Positions 21,162 to 30,371 are shown, numbered from the stretch's first letter. The stretch is 35,678 nucleotides of DNA from Devosia sp. (GCA_015234425.1 JADGNE010000029.1:1-35678), one strand, 5' to 3'. Numbers and translations: made by a program. Notes: generated by a model not told the origin, from the sequence alone.

Positions 21162-22202
21162 CTACCCCATCACCCGACCCATCTGGGTGAAGAGGCCACC
21201 GCTGGCAAAAATGTCGACATAGCGCCGCTGCTGGAAAAGCCCGTTCAGCGAAATGCGCGGCAGGGCGGTGAGACTAGCGAGGTGGGCGGGATAGAGCCCT
21301 CCCGGGCGCGTCGTCACCGCGGTGCGGAACCCAAGCTCGGTCGCCAGCGCGAATTCCCGCGGCCCGCACGAGAGCGGCCCACCGAGCGGATAGGAAAAGT
21401 GCATCGGCCGTTGGCCGAGCTTCGCTTCCAGGATTTCGGCGGATCGCGCCATTTCCGAACGCGCTTCCTCGGCGGGCAGTTTTGCCAGTTCGTAGTGGTT
21501 CACCGTATGCGCGCCGATGGTGCAGAGCGGATCGCTCGCCACCGTCATCAACTCCTGCCAGTCCATGATCAGATCGCGGCACTGCTGCGCGAGATCATAG
21601 CCATAGTTTTCGGTGAATTGGGCGAGCAGATGCCGGCGCTCCGGCTCTGGCAGTTTTCGCATGCGCCAGTAGATCCGGTCGAATGCCTCGCTCTTCTGCG
21701 CCGCGGTCCGTATATCAAGGTATTCGGTCTCGCCGTTCTCCGAGAAGGCGACAGCCTCCTGGCGGGCGATGATATCTTCGATGGCCTGCCACCACAGCTG
21801 ACCGGTCCCATCGACGAAGGCGGTCGGAACATAGAGCGTGAAGGGGGCTGCGTGCTTTCTCAGCACCGGCAGGGCATGGACGAGATTGTCACGATAGGCA
21901 TCGTCGAAGGTGAGGACGACAAACCTGCGCCCCGCAGTCTTCGCGGCGAGCCGGTCGACGGCCTCATCGAGCGTGACAATATCCATGTCGAGCCCCCGCA
22001 CGCGCTCGACGACGTAGTCGAGAAAGCCCGGCTCGATCTGCAGAATGGCATTGGGCGAGAACGCCGCGGGCTTGTTCGGCAGCACGCGGTGGAGGGTGAA
22101 GATCACCCCGCGTGATGCTGACAGGGCGCGGGAAAGTTGCGGCAGCCGCGCCAACCACAAGGCTTCAAAGGCAGCACGAATTGCGGTGTATTTTAGCGAC
22201 AT
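21162..22202 (-). CDS. Polysaccharide deacetylase (NodB-homology)
   Basis: A carbohydrate esterase family 4-type enzyme (346 aa) that removes acetyl groups from amino-sugar polymers. Motif 1 is VLTFDDAYRDN with the catalytic and metal-binding Asp pair at 100-101. Motif 2, GAHTVNHYEL, has the H-x3-H metal ligands. FSYPLGGP matches the later motif RYPxG loosely. The 50-residue N-terminus (FTLHRVLP) is typical of EPS-locus deacetylases. It lacks a clear signal peptide, so it may act in the cytoplasm on lipid-linked precursor or be membrane-associated. It lies 14 nt after the GumC-like gene and is probably cotranscribed, which points to modification of the same exopolysaccharide. Confidence 0.87.
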   Translation of the reverse strand: MSLKYTAIRAAFEALWLARLPQLSRALSASRGVIFTLHRVLPNKPAAFSPNAILQIEPGFLDYVVERVRGLDMDIVTLDEAVDRLAAKTAGRRFVVLTFDDAYRDNLVHALPVLRKHAAPFTLYVPTAFVDGTGQLWWQAIEDIIARQEAVAFSENGETEYLDIRTAAQKSEAFDRIYWRMRKLPEPERRHLLAQFTENYGYDLAQQCRDLIMDWQELMTVASDPLCTIGAHTVNHYELAKLPAEEARSEMARSAEILEAKLGQRPMHFSYPLGGPLSCGPREFALATELGFRTAVTTRPGGLYPAHLASLTALPRISLNGLFQQRRYVDIFASGGLFTQMGRVMG

Positions 22203-22216
22203 CGCTATCCGACCGG

Positions 22217-24484
22217 CTAGGCGGCCAGATCGGCCAGAGCGGCGATCTCAACCTTGGGCAAGCCGGCATCGAGCAATTGGCGTCGAATGTCATTGGCCTC
22301 ATCGGTCTCTTCCGAATTGGCAGCCACCAGCACGACGCGACCACCAAGATCGGCAAAGAGCGGCAGGCTGGAACGCCCGGCAACCCGCCCCGTCAGCACC
22401 ACCACAACCTCATAGATGTCGCCCAAGGCCTCAACGAGGGTGATCGGACGGGCGGAATTGCGGTCGATGGCGTCCCCCTGCCCCCAGGCGATCTCGGCAA
22501 AACTGCTGGAGGCCGATTTCTGCACGATATCGCCAAAGCTCACGGCGCCGGCGCTGAGGTCGGACAGACCGGGGATCGGGCCAACCCGGCCGCTACCGGC
22601 GTCGACGAGTGCCACGCTGAGCCCCTTGGACAGGGCATCGTTGATCAGTTCGCGCGCCAGGGTTTCGCTGGGCAAGTCGCGGCCATAGTCGGCCAGCAAC
22701 AGAAGATGGGTGCGCCCGAGCACCAGATCGGCCGCGAGGTCGGCGTAGCGCACCATGCCCGGAACTCTTTGGCGCGGCGGAGCGGGTGGCGGTGGCACGG
22801 CCTCTTCCGGAGGCGCAGCGCGTTCGCGGCGTTCGGTCAGTTCCTTGAGGAGCGCGCGGGTATCGCTCGAAGCAATGTCCGCCACGTCGCTGGCATCGCG
22901 GGACAGGAGGCTCTGCGGCTCGGTGCGGAGAGACGGCTCGTCTTCGCTCGCAGCCTCGGGCTGCGGTGGGGTTTCGACCACGGGCAGCTGGGTTTCAACC
23001 GCAGCAGCCGGGACGACAGAAGCAACAGGAGCCACGGGCTCAACAGGATCGGCCACGGCAACCGGAGCCGCCGGAGCAAAGCCGTGAACGGGCCGGAGTG
23101 CGCGGCCGGACAGCAGTTCGCTGAAAATGGCGACGCCAACCTGGCCTGCCAGCGCCACAAAACCGACAGCCGCAAGGATCAGCGCGGTCTTGGGCGACGC
23201 CGGCACGACGGAGGGCGCAGCTTCGGTTACGACACGCACGTCTGGCAGCGTCGAATTGGTATCGACGCGCGATGAGGCTTCCGTATAGCGCAGGAGATAG
23301 GCCTCGAGCAGGTCGCGCTGGGCCTTGGCTTCGCGCTCAAGCCCGTCGAGCGCCACTGTGTCGCGGGTGGCCGTCGAGGCGGTCTGCTTAAGCCGGTCGA
23401 GATCGGCTGTGAGCGTAGCTTCAAGATTGCCCTCGACCTTACCCTCGGCTTCCAGCGTCTCGGCAACGCGCATGCCTTCCTGACGGATCTGGGTTTCGAG
23501 CTCGCGCAGCTGGGAATCGATGGCGCGGATGGTGGGATGATTGGGCAGCAGCGTCGCCGACAGCTGGGCGCGCTCACCCTGCAGGCGGACCTTCTCCTGG
23601 CGCAGCTGCTGAACGACGGCGGAGGCGCGCACATCGGTCACCCCATCAATGGGCTGGCCGCTGAGCAAGAGGTCGCGGATCAGCGCGGCGCGGCCGAGCG
23701 CAGTATTCTTGCGCTCCTGGGCCGTGGCGATCTGGGTGGAGATGGTCGAAAGCTGCTGGTCGAGCAGGCTGGTGCTGTTGGCGCCGACATAAAGATCATT
23801 GTCGACCTTGAACTGGGCCACGGCGGATTCGGCCTGTTCCACCGAAATGCGCAGGCGGGCGATTTCCTCATTGAGCCAGCCGGAGGCGTCGGCGGTGTCG
23901 GAGAGCGAGAGCTGCGCCCGGCGCACCACATGGGCGCGCGCCACCGCATTGGCGATGTCGGCGGCAAGCTGCGGATCGGTCGAACGCACCAGCACGCTGA
24001 TAATGCGCGAGTCGCGCTCCTGCACCACGGTCATGCGATCATAGAGCGTATTGAGCACTGTTTCGTCGATGCTGACGGGCCGGTTGCTGCGGCCCAGCAG
24101 CTGCATCAGCACGCCCATCGGCGAAAAGCCCGACTGCGAGCCGTTGAATTCGGCCTTGGAGCGCAGGTCGAGTTCATCGATGACTCGCAGCAGTGTATCG
24201 CGTGATTTGATCAGCTCGATCTGGCTGGAAACAACGCCGGTATCGGCCCCGCCGGCGCTGGGCATCTGCTCGTTGGAGGCGCGCACGAAGGCGTTGGACC
24301 GCGGCTCCACCAGAATAGAGGCAGATGATTCATAGAGCTTGGGCATGAACATCAGCACGACAAAAGTCGCTGCCAGCAGCACCAGAGTAACCAGGATAAT
24401 TCGGGGCAGTTTCCGCCCCAGCGCACCCATCACCGCTGCAATGTCAATTCGCGCATCGCGCATGCTGGGCGCATCCAGAGTCAT
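22217..24484 (-). CDS. GumC/Wzz-type polysaccharide co-polymerase with degenerate BY-kinase-like C-terminus
   Basis: An inner-membrane chain-length/export protein (755 aa) that works with the outer-membrane Wza-like channel. Order: first helix (about 28-48); Wzz domain start (LYESSASILVEPRSN); periplasmic coiled coil (about 200-400) with the GNVR-like TLLPNHPTI; second helix (about 432-456) preceded by the Pro motif PSVVPASPKT; Ala/Pro/Glu linker (466-572); and a Rossmann-type domain (about 578-755). This last domain aligns in shape with tyrosine autokinases (LLLLADYG, VALVDAG, YEVVVVLTG, VVLVAANSEETDE), but position 596-612 has no GKT/GKS Walker A, and no Tyr-rich tail is present. It is probably a non-catalytic pseudo-kinase. 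GAGGA lies 7 nt before the ATG. It diverges from the Wza-like gene. Confidence 0.88.
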   Translation of the reverse strand: MTLDAPSMRDARIDIAAVMGALGRKLPRIILVTLVLLAATFVVLMFMPKLYESSASILVEPRSNAFVRASNEQMPSAGGADTGVVSSQIELIKSRDTLLRVIDELDLRSKAEFNGSQSGFSPMGVLMQLLGRSNRPVSIDETVLNTLYDRMTVVQERDSRIISVLVRSTDPQLAADIANAVARAHVVRRAQLSLSDTADASGWLNEEIARLRISVEQAESAVAQFKVDNDLYVGANSTSLLDQQLSTISTQIATAQERKNTALGRAALIRDLLLSGQPIDGVTDVRASAVVQQLRQEKVRLQGERAQLSATLLPNHPTIRAIDSQLRELETQIRQEGMRVAETLEAEGKVEGNLEATLTADLDRLKQTASTATRDTVALDGLEREAKAQRDLLEAYLLRYTEASSRVDTNSTLPDVRVVTEAAPSVVPASPKTALILAAVGFVALAGQVGVAIFSELLSGRALRPVHGFAPAAPVAVADPVEPVAPVASVVPAAAVETQLPVVETPPQPEAASEDEPSLRTEPQSLLSRDASDVADIASSDTRALLKELTERRERAAPPEEAVPPPPAPPRQRVPGMVRYADLAADLVLGRTHLLLLADYGRDLPSETLARELINDALSKGLSVALVDAGSGRVGPIPGLSDLSAGAVSFGDIVQKSASSSFAEIAWGQGDAIDRNSARPITLVEALGDIYEVVVVLTGRVAGRSSLPLFADLGGRVVLVAANSEETDEANDIRRQLLDAGLPKVEIAALADLAA

Positions 24485-24634
24485 GTCAGGTCCTCACCGA
24501 GACCAGAGTTATCACCCTGCGTAGTCAAGATTACGTTAATCGGCCCCGCAAAACGGGCTGCACCGCAAGGGCATAAGGGAAATCTTAACCATAAAGAACA
24601 ACACTGTGGCCAACTCGAACGCGCGGGATTCCCA

Positions 24635-25192
24635 ATGCGCTGGCTACCCATTCTCGCTGTTACACTGCTGATGCCGCTGGCGGCATGCTCCACGACGTCC
24701 TCTCTGCCCTCGACCTATACGGTCGAGACCAAGGGCGTCTATTCGCTCGACACCGGCGATGTAGTGCGAGTGTCCGTCTATGGCGATGCCGAGTTGACCA
24801 ATACCTATCGCGTCAATGACGCCGGCGCGATTGCTTTCCCGCTTGTCGGCGCTGTGCAGGTGCGCGGCCAGACCACCAGCGTCGCGGCTTCGCGTATCGC
24901 GGCCGCGCTGGCCAATGGCTTCATGCGCAATCCCAATGTGGCCGTGGAAGTTGCCGAATACCGCCCCTTCTTCATCCAGGGTGAAGTGCGCACCTCAGGT
25001 CAGTTCCCCTATGTCTATGGCATGACCGCCCGCGCCGCGATCAGCACGGCTGGTGGCTTCAACGACACCGCGGACCGCAGCAAGGTCACGGTCTATCGCC
25101 GCAAGGGCAATGAGATGGTCAAGGGCACGGTCGAGCTCGACTTCCCGCTCTCCCCCGGCGACACCATCGTCGTCAACGAGCGCTGGTTCTAA
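24635..25192 (+). CDS. Polysaccharide export lipoprotein (Wza/ExoF-type, short form)
   Basis: An outer-membrane export protein (185 aa) for exopolysaccharide. A lipoprotein signal ends LMPLAAC-STT (Cys at 19). The Poly_export domain has YSLDTGDVVRVSVYGDAEL and GAIAFPLVGAVQVRGQT, followed by an SLBB-like part, FFIQGEVRTSGQFPYVYGMT, AISTAGGFNDTAD and LSPGDTIVV. It is about half the length of E. coli Wza, lacking the distal domains, as is common in alphaproteobacterial EPS loci. Its stop lies 5 nt before the GT4 start, so they form one operon. The 150-nt gap to the GumC-like gene should hold divergent promoters. Confidence 0.9.
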   Translation: MRWLPILAVTLLMPLAACSTTSSLPSTYTVETKGVYSLDTGDVVRVSVYGDAELTNTYRVNDAGAIAFPLVGAVQVRGQTTSVAASRIAAALANGFMRNPNVAVEVAEYRPFFIQGEVRTSGQFPYVYGMTARAAISTAGGFNDTADRSKVTVYRRKGNEMVKGTVELDFPLSPGDTIVVNERWF

Positions 25193-25197
25193 ACCCC

Positions 25198-26340
25198 TTG
25201 TCGCAGCTCGGCGCGAACAGCCAACTACGCGTCCTCCAGATCATGCGCGCGCCCGTCGGCGGGCTTTTTCGCCATGTCGCCGATCTGACGCGCGCGCTCG
25301 ACGGCATGGGTCATGACGTCGGCATCGTCGTTGACAGCCTCGCCAGCGACGCCCAGACTGAGACCCGCCTCGCCGCCCTCGTGCCGCATGCCAGGCTCGG
25401 CATTCATCGCCTGCCGATGCCGCGCCTCCTTGGCCCGGGCGATCTCACTACGCCGTTGGCCGTGCGCAGCCTCGCCAAAAAGCTCGAGATCGACATTCTG
25501 CATGGCCATGGCGCGAAAGGCGGCTTTTATGCCCGCCTCGCCCGCATCGGCAATGCCAAGGCCCGCGCTCTCTATACGCCCCATGGCGGGGTGCTGCATT
25601 TTTCCGCCAGCTCCGCATCGGGAAAACTGTTTCACCGGCTCGAACGCGGGCTGATGCCGCAAACCGCGGCAATCATCTTTGAGAGCGCCTACGCTAGAAC
25701 AACATACTCTCGCCTCATCGGCCCGCCCACCTGCCCGGTCGCTGTCATCCACAATGGCGTGGCGCCGGAAGAATTCGTGCCGGTTGCGACCGATGTGGAT
25801 GCCGCCGATTTCGTCTTTGTCGGCGAACTGCGCGATCTCAAGGGCATCTTCCCGCTGGTCGAGGCGATGACCGGCCTCACCCGGCCCGATGGCACTCCCG
25901 CAACCCTTATCATGGCCGGCGACGGCCCGGATCGCGCCGCGCTCGAAACAAGGCTCGCCGAGCTCAACCTCACGACCCGCGTCAGCCTCGTCGGTGCCCA
26001 ACCCGCCCGGGCCATGTTCGCGCGCGGCAAGACGGTGGTCGTGCCATCGCTGGCCGAGTCCCTGCCCTACATTGTTCTGGAAGCTGCAGCGGCCGGGAAG
26101 CCGCTGATCACCACCAATGTCGGCGGCATTCCAGAGATCTTTGCCGGCGAGACCGATCTCCTGCTTGCCCCCTGCGACGTCGGATCACTGTCGCACGCAA
26201 TGCAGTCAACACTGGACACCCCTGCCGTGACGCGGGCCCAGGCCGAACAGCGACGCGAGGGGATCGCGGCCCAATTCGCAGTGGCCCCGATGAGCACTGC
26301 CATAGAACAGCTCTACCGGACTGCGCTGTCGCAATCCTAG
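25198..26340 (+). CDS. GT4-family glycosyltransferase (exopolysaccharide)
   Basis: A GT-B retaining glycosyltransferase (380 aa). The N-terminal domain starts LRVLQIMRAPVGGLFRHVADL, the usual opening of this EPS subfamily. The C-terminal donor domain has FVFVGELRDLKG, LIMAGDGPDR, VSLVGAQPARAMFARG and the E-x7-E motif AESLPYIVLEAAAAGKPLI. It probably adds a sugar to the undecaprenyl-linked EPS repeat unit at the cytoplasmic face. I used the TTG at 25198 because the first beta strand (LRVLQI) would be lost if the ATG at 25243 were used. Spacing from the Wza-like gene is 5 nt. Donor and acceptor cannot be read from sequence. Confidence 0.88.
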   Translation: MSQLGANSQLRVLQIMRAPVGGLFRHVADLTRALDGMGHDVGIVVDSLASDAQTETRLAALVPHARLGIHRLPMPRLLGPGDLTTPLAVRSLAKKLEIDILHGHGAKGGFYARLARIGNAKARALYTPHGGVLHFSASSASGKLFHRLERGLMPQTAAIIFESAYARTTYSRLIGPPTCPVAVIHNGVAPEEFVPVATDVDAADFVFVGELRDLKGIFPLVEAMTGLTRPDGTPATLIMAGDGPDRAALETRLAELNLTTRVSLVGAQPARAMFARGKTVVVPSLAESLPYIVLEAAAAGKPLITTNVGGIPEIFAGETDLLLAPCDVGSLSHAMQSTLDTPAVTRAQAEQRREGIAAQFAVAPMSTAIEQLYRTALSQS

Positions 26341-26414
26341 GAGACGATTTCACTGAACATAAAGGTCTGTGACGCAGTATCGGTCATCTAGTGTATTGAG
26401 TACTGGTGCCACTG

Positions 26415-27929
26415 ATGTTTCGTGTCGACCCAAAGCAGGCCATTTCCGGCCATGCCTCGCGCGAGGCCAATCCCGGCACCCCACTGTCCGTCCCCGCCGA
26501 AGAGATCATCGCGCGCCCGGTTGAGCGCACCTATTCGGGCAATGTCATCTCCGGCGTGGCCCAGCTGGTGGAAGCAGGTCTGCTGATCGCCCTTGGCTTT
26601 GGCATCCAGGCCGCCTATGTGCCGCCGGGCGACGAGACGCTCTATACAATCCTCATTGTCGTTGCGGCCTTCCTCAACAATATCGGGCTCAATGCCCTGC
26701 GCACCCACCGCGTGCCGGCCTATCGCCGCGTTGTCGGCCAGGTGGGTCGCGTCCTTGCAGTCTGGGCCTCGGTGATGGCCATCCTCACCGCCGTCATCTT
26801 CTTCCTCAAGGCCGGCGACATGGTGTCCCGCGTCTGGCTGATGACCTGGTTCATTGCCGGAGCGGTCCTGCTGATCTGCTACCGCATGCTGCTGCATACG
26901 CTGGTGCAGCACTGGACCCGCCAGGGCCGGCTCAAGCGCCGCACGGTCATTGTCGGTGGCGGCAAGGATGCCGAAGTGCTGATCGAGCAGATCAATGCCG
27001 GTGCGGACAAGGACATAAACCTCCTCGGCCTCTTCGATGATCGCATCGATGAGCGTTCGCCTGACGAGGTGGCTGGCTACTACAAGCTGGGCAAGGTCTC
27101 GAGCCTCATCGAATTTGCCCGCCGCACGCCGGTCGATCTCGTCATCGTCTCCATGCCGCTCTCGGCTGAAAAGCGGGTCCTCGACATGCTAACCCAGCTC
27201 TGGGTGCTGCCGGTCGACATCCGCCTCTCCGCCCACATGAGCAAGCTCAAATTCACCGACAAGGCCTATTCCTATATCGGTGGCGTCGCCGTCCTCGACA
27301 TGGCCGACCGCCCGATCTCGGACTGGAACCTCGTGTTCAAATGGGGGTTCGACAAGCTGGTCGCCGTCACGGCGCTGGTCTTGCTCTCGCCGATCATGCT
27401 GGCCGCGGCCATCGCCATCAAGCTCGAGAGCAAGGGCCCGGTGTTCTTCGTGCAGAAGCGCCATGGCTTTAACAACCAGCTGATCAATATCTACAAGTTC
27501 CGCTCCATGCGGACCGACACGCTCGATGCCAATGCGGCCAAGCTCGTGACCAAGGACGATCCGCGCGTTACCCGCGTCGGCAAGTTCATCCGCAAGACCT
27601 CGATCGACGAGCTGCCGCAGCTGTTCAACGTGCTCAAGGGCGAGCTGTCCATTGTCGGCCCCCGCCCCCACGCGCTTCAGGCCAAGGCCGAGAACCAGCT
27701 CTATTACGAGGCGGTGGAAGGCTATTTCGCGCGGCATCGCGTCAAGCCGGGCATGACCGGCTGGGCCCAGATCAATGGCTGGCGCGGCGAGACCGACACG
27801 ATCGACAAGATCATGCAGCGCGTGAACCACGACCTCTACTACATCGAGAACTGGTCGCTGCTGCTCGATCTCTATATCGTCGCGATGACCCCGGTATCCC
27901 TTTTTGCCAAGAGCGAGAACGCCTATTGA
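26415..27929 (+). CDS. Undecaprenyl-phosphate glycosyl-1-phosphate transferase (WcaJ/ExoY/GumD type)
   Basis: The priming enzyme of EPS assembly: it moves hexose-1-phosphate from UDP-sugar to undecaprenyl phosphate. The 504-aa protein has four N-terminal helices, a Rossmann-like CoA-binding domain (TVIVGGGKDAEVLIEQ, about 180-300), another helix (LVAVTALVLLSPIMLAAAIAI), and the catalytic bacterial sugar transferase domain: GPVFFVQKRHGFN, IYKFRSM, TSIDELPQLFNVLKGELSIVGPRPHA, and VKPGMTGWAQINGWRGETDT. This is the long polyisoprenyl-phosphate hexose transferase form, usually glucose-specific. The ATG at 26415 has GGTG 5 nt upstream; a GTG at 26406 in frame is an alternative. A 74-nt gap after the GT4 gene could hold a promoter. 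Confidence 0.92.
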   Translation: MFRVDPKQAISGHASREANPGTPLSVPAEEIIARPVERTYSGNVISGVAQLVEAGLLIALGFGIQAAYVPPGDETLYTILIVVAAFLNNIGLNALRTHRVPAYRRVVGQVGRVLAVWASVMAILTAVIFFLKAGDMVSRVWLMTWFIAGAVLLICYRMLLHTLVQHWTRQGRLKRRTVIVGGGKDAEVLIEQINAGADKDINLLGLFDDRIDERSPDEVAGYYKLGKVSSLIEFARRTPVDLVIVSMPLSAEKRVLDMLTQLWVLPVDIRLSAHMSKLKFTDKAYSYIGGVAVLDMADRPISDWNLVFKWGFDKLVAVTALVLLSPIMLAAAIAIKLESKGPVFFVQKRHGFNNQLINIYKFRSMRTDTLDANAAKLVTKDDPRVTRVGKFIRKTSIDELPQLFNVLKGELSIVGPRPHALQAKAENQLYYEAVEGYFARHRVKPGMTGWAQINGWRGETDTIDKIMQRVNHDLYYIENWSLLLDLYIVAMTPVSLFAKSENAY

Positions 27930-29206
27930 GCCTGTCTGCCCCCTTCGATACCGCCTTCGTCGGTTCGAAAGAGGCGGCGCAGGCTTTTGTGCGCAAGAAG
28001 GCCCAGCGCCTCCTCGACGTGATGGTGGCACTGTGGATCTTTGCGGGCGGCATCGTCCTTATCGAGCCCTCGCCCTATGAGTTGATGTTCGTGCTGGTCC
28101 TGCCCGTCGCCGTCATGGCGGGGGTTGGGCTCTACCGATCGACGCTCGGCCTGCTGGCGATCATCCTGGGGTTCATCCCCTTTGCGCTGATTGCCGTCTT
28201 CCAGGTCCAGTTCACACCGCTCACAGACGCGCTGATCTTCACTCTGGTGACGATCTTTCTCCTCATCACCTCCTATTTCGCCGCCAATTACGTCGCGGAG
28301 GACACGATCCGCCGGATGCGGCTGATCATGGCCGCTTATACCGCCATCGCCGTGCTCCTCGCCATCATCGGCACGCTGGCCTATCTGCGGCTCATGCCCG
28401 GCGCCGACCTCTTCCTGCGCTATGGACGCGCCAAGGCGACGTTCAAGGATCCAAACGTCTTTGCGCCCTTCCTGATCCTGCCCGCCATGTTTGCCCTGCA
28501 GCGCGTGCTGCTGTTGCGCGGCTGGCCCGCGATCATCGCCGGTGGCGTCTACCTCGTGCTCTTCGTTGGAGTGTTCGTCAGCTTCTCCCGCGCCGGATGG
28601 GGGCATTTTGCGGCCTCATCGATCATCACGCTCGTCCTCGTCTTCGTCCTGGAAGCAGGCGCGCGCGACAAGGTGCGGATCATGATGATGTCGCTGGTCG
28701 GGGCCGCAATGCTTGTGGTGGCGCTCGGGGGCCTGCTCTCGATCCCCGCCGTTTACAAGCTCTTTGAAACCCGCTTCGCCACCCAAAGCTACGACACCGG
28801 CGAAACCGGTCGCTTCGGCCGCCAGGGCTATGCCTTCGAGCTGGCACTCGACCATCCCAGGGGACTGGGGCCAGGAGAGTTCCGCAATTTGCGCATCATC
28901 GAGGAGCCACACAATGTCTATGTTTCAGTGCTCCATAATTACGGCTGGGGCGGCGGTGTCCTCTTCTACCTGCTGATCGGCGTCACACTCTGGAAGGGAT
29001 TTACGTCGATCCTGCGTCCCTCGCCTTACCGGCTGCTCGCCATACCGCTCCTTGCGACATTTTCAATGCTGGCTGCCGAGTCGTTGATCATCGACTCCGA
29101 CCACTGGCGGCATCTGTTCCTGCTGATCGGTCTGGTCTGGGGCGTCTCAAGCGCCATCGACAACGATCCACGCACCAACGTCCGCCGCGAAGAGGCTCTC
29201 ATTTAG
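27926..29206 (+). CDS. O-antigen ligase / Wzy-type polysaccharide polymerase family protein
   Basis: An integral membrane protein (426 aa, about ten helices) with the Wzy_C/O-antigen-ligase region: LYLVLFVGVFVSFSRAGWG-type segment, then a large periplasmic loop with FELALDHPRGLGPGEF, HNVYVSVLHNYGWGG, and a conserved His after EEP. In an EPS locus this probably polymerises repeat units. The TTG start overlaps the stop of the priming transferase (TTGA), so translation is coupled. An Asp/Arg-rich cytoplasmic tail ends the protein. Ligase and polymerase cannot be told apart by sequence; context favours polymerase. Confidence 0.85.
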   Translation: MSLSAPFDTAFVGSKEAAQAFVRKKAQRLLDVMVALWIFAGGIVLIEPSPYELMFVLVLPVAVMAGVGLYRSTLGLLAIILGFIPFALIAVFQVQFTPLTDALIFTLVTIFLLITSYFAANYVAEDTIRRMRLIMAAYTAIAVLLAIIGTLAYLRLMPGADLFLRYGRAKATFKDPNVFAPFLILPAMFALQRVLLLRGWPAIIAGGVYLVLFVGVFVSFSRAGWGHFAASSIITLVLVFVLEAGARDKVRIMMMSLVGAAMLVVALGGLLSIPAVYKLFETRFATQSYDTGETGRFGRQGYAFELALDHPRGLGPGEFRNLRIIEEPHNVYVSVLHNYGWGGGVLFYLLIGVTLWKGFTSILRPSPYRLLAIPLLATFSMLAAESLIIDSDHWRHLFLLIGLVWGVSSAIDNDPRTNVRREEALI

Positions 29207-29240
29207 GACAGCCTTCTTATAGGATACCTTTCTGACGCAG

Positions 29241-29289
29241 GCCCCTCGCCTCCATCGCCCCTCAGGGGAGAGGGTCAGGGTGAGGGGTG
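29241..29289. repeat. Intergenic palindromic repeat, degenerate left arm
   Basis: GCCCCTC...GCCCCTC-AGGGGAGAGGGTCAGGGTGAGGGG forms a hairpin whose right arm matches the GGGGAGAGGGTCAGGGTGAGGGG element found dispersed in many alphaproteobacterial genomes; the left arm has drifted. It lies 34 nt after the O-antigen-ligase-like gene, in a 184-nt gap with no other feature. Confidence 0.65.
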
Positions 29290-29390
29290 AAGACTTCAGA
29301 GTGGGCACAGACCAGCGATCTCACCGTACCTTCGTCATCACCCGGCTCATCCTGGTGATCCACGGCGCGACGACATGGCACCTTAAGCCC

Positions 29391-30371
29391 CTAACCCCAG
29401 ATCGGCCCGCGTATGAAGCGTTCGGCGAGATCGGCGCTGCCTTCGGCATAGCCGTCCATATGGGTCTGGGCGAGATTGGTCTCAGCATGCGAGCCAATCC
29501 AGGCCAAGAGGGCCATGCGCCGCAACATCACCATGGCGTCGAGCATGGCGATATCTTCACCGCTGAGCGCCCGCACACTCTGATAGCCTTCCACCCACGC
29601 TGCCTTCAGCGCCGGAATATTGGCCTGCGTCTCATGGAAAGAGACCGCGGCAGCAAAGTCATAGGCGAACCAGCAAAAGCCGCTGTCGTCGAAATCGATC
29701 AGGCTGATGTGGCTGCCTTCGACCAGCAGATTTCCAAGCCGCATGTCGGCATGGATCAAGCCATAGCGATCCGCGCCAGTACCATAGTCCGCCAGCCGCT
29801 GCGCGAGATCGACACAGAGCCGGTCGAGCACCTCCCGCACCCGGGCATCCACCCCCGGCGTGACGCGCCAATCGCCCCAGAGCCCGTCGACATCAAGGAT
29901 GGTGGCGGCGTTCCACACCTGCCGCTCAAAGCCGGCCGGCGGTGTCCAGCTCATGACATGAAGGTGCATCCGCGCGGCATAGGTGCCGAGTGTGCGGAAC
30001 AGCGGGACGAGATCCTCGTCCGGTCCGGGCTCACGCCCGGCGATAAAGCGGAACAACACGCCACGGCGCTGCTCGCCAGCGGGCGTCTCGAAATTCTGCA
30101 GCAGCGCGCCATCGCGACCCGCGACCGGCTCGCTGATAGGCAGGTCCGTGTCGCGGCGGAGCGCCGCAAGCCAGGCCAGCTCGCTGTTTATTGAAATTTC
30201 GGTCTGATATTCGGGCCGATGCACGCGCAGCATGAACGGCTCACCGCCGTCGCAATCGATGCGAAAGGTCTCGTTTTCAGAGTGATTGACGAGGTGTGCG
30301 TCGCGGACATGGCCAGCAAGCTGCGGCCAGAGCGAGAAGGCGGGCTCGATGTCGCTTTTCGTCAGCGCCAT
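29391..30371 (-). CDS. APH-family phosphotransferase (SrkA/homoserine-kinase-II-like)
   Basis: A kinase-fold protein (326 aa) of the aminoglycoside phosphotransferase superfamily, the group that also holds SrkA (YihE) and ThrB-type II kinases. Motifs: N-terminal lobe ETFRIDCDGGEPFMLRVHRP with the ATP-binding Lys replaced by Arg in RVHRP; catalytic loop GLIHADMRLGNLLV (H-x-D-x4-N); metal-binding DFDDSGFCWFAYDFA. I chose the ATG at 30371 because GGGGGA lies 5 nt upstream; the frame extends through the tRNA gene to 30479 and cannot be coding there. Substrate unknown: sugar, amino acid or protein are all possible. It stands alone next to tRNA-Pro. Confidence 0.82.
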   Translation of the reverse strand: MALTKSDIEPAFSLWPQLAGHVRDAHLVNHSENETFRIDCDGGEPFMLRVHRPEYQTEISINSELAWLAALRRDTDLPISEPVAGRDGALLQNFETPAGEQRRGVLFRFIAGREPGPDEDLVPLFRTLGTYAARMHLHVMSWTPPAGFERQVWNAATILDVDGLWGDWRVTPGVDARVREVLDRLCVDLAQRLADYGTGADRYGLIHADMRLGNLLVEGSHISLIDFDDSGFCWFAYDFAAAVSFHETQANIPALKAAWVEGYQSVRALSGEDIAMLDAMVMLRRMALLAWIGSHAETNLAQTHMDGYAEGSADLAERFIRGPIWG

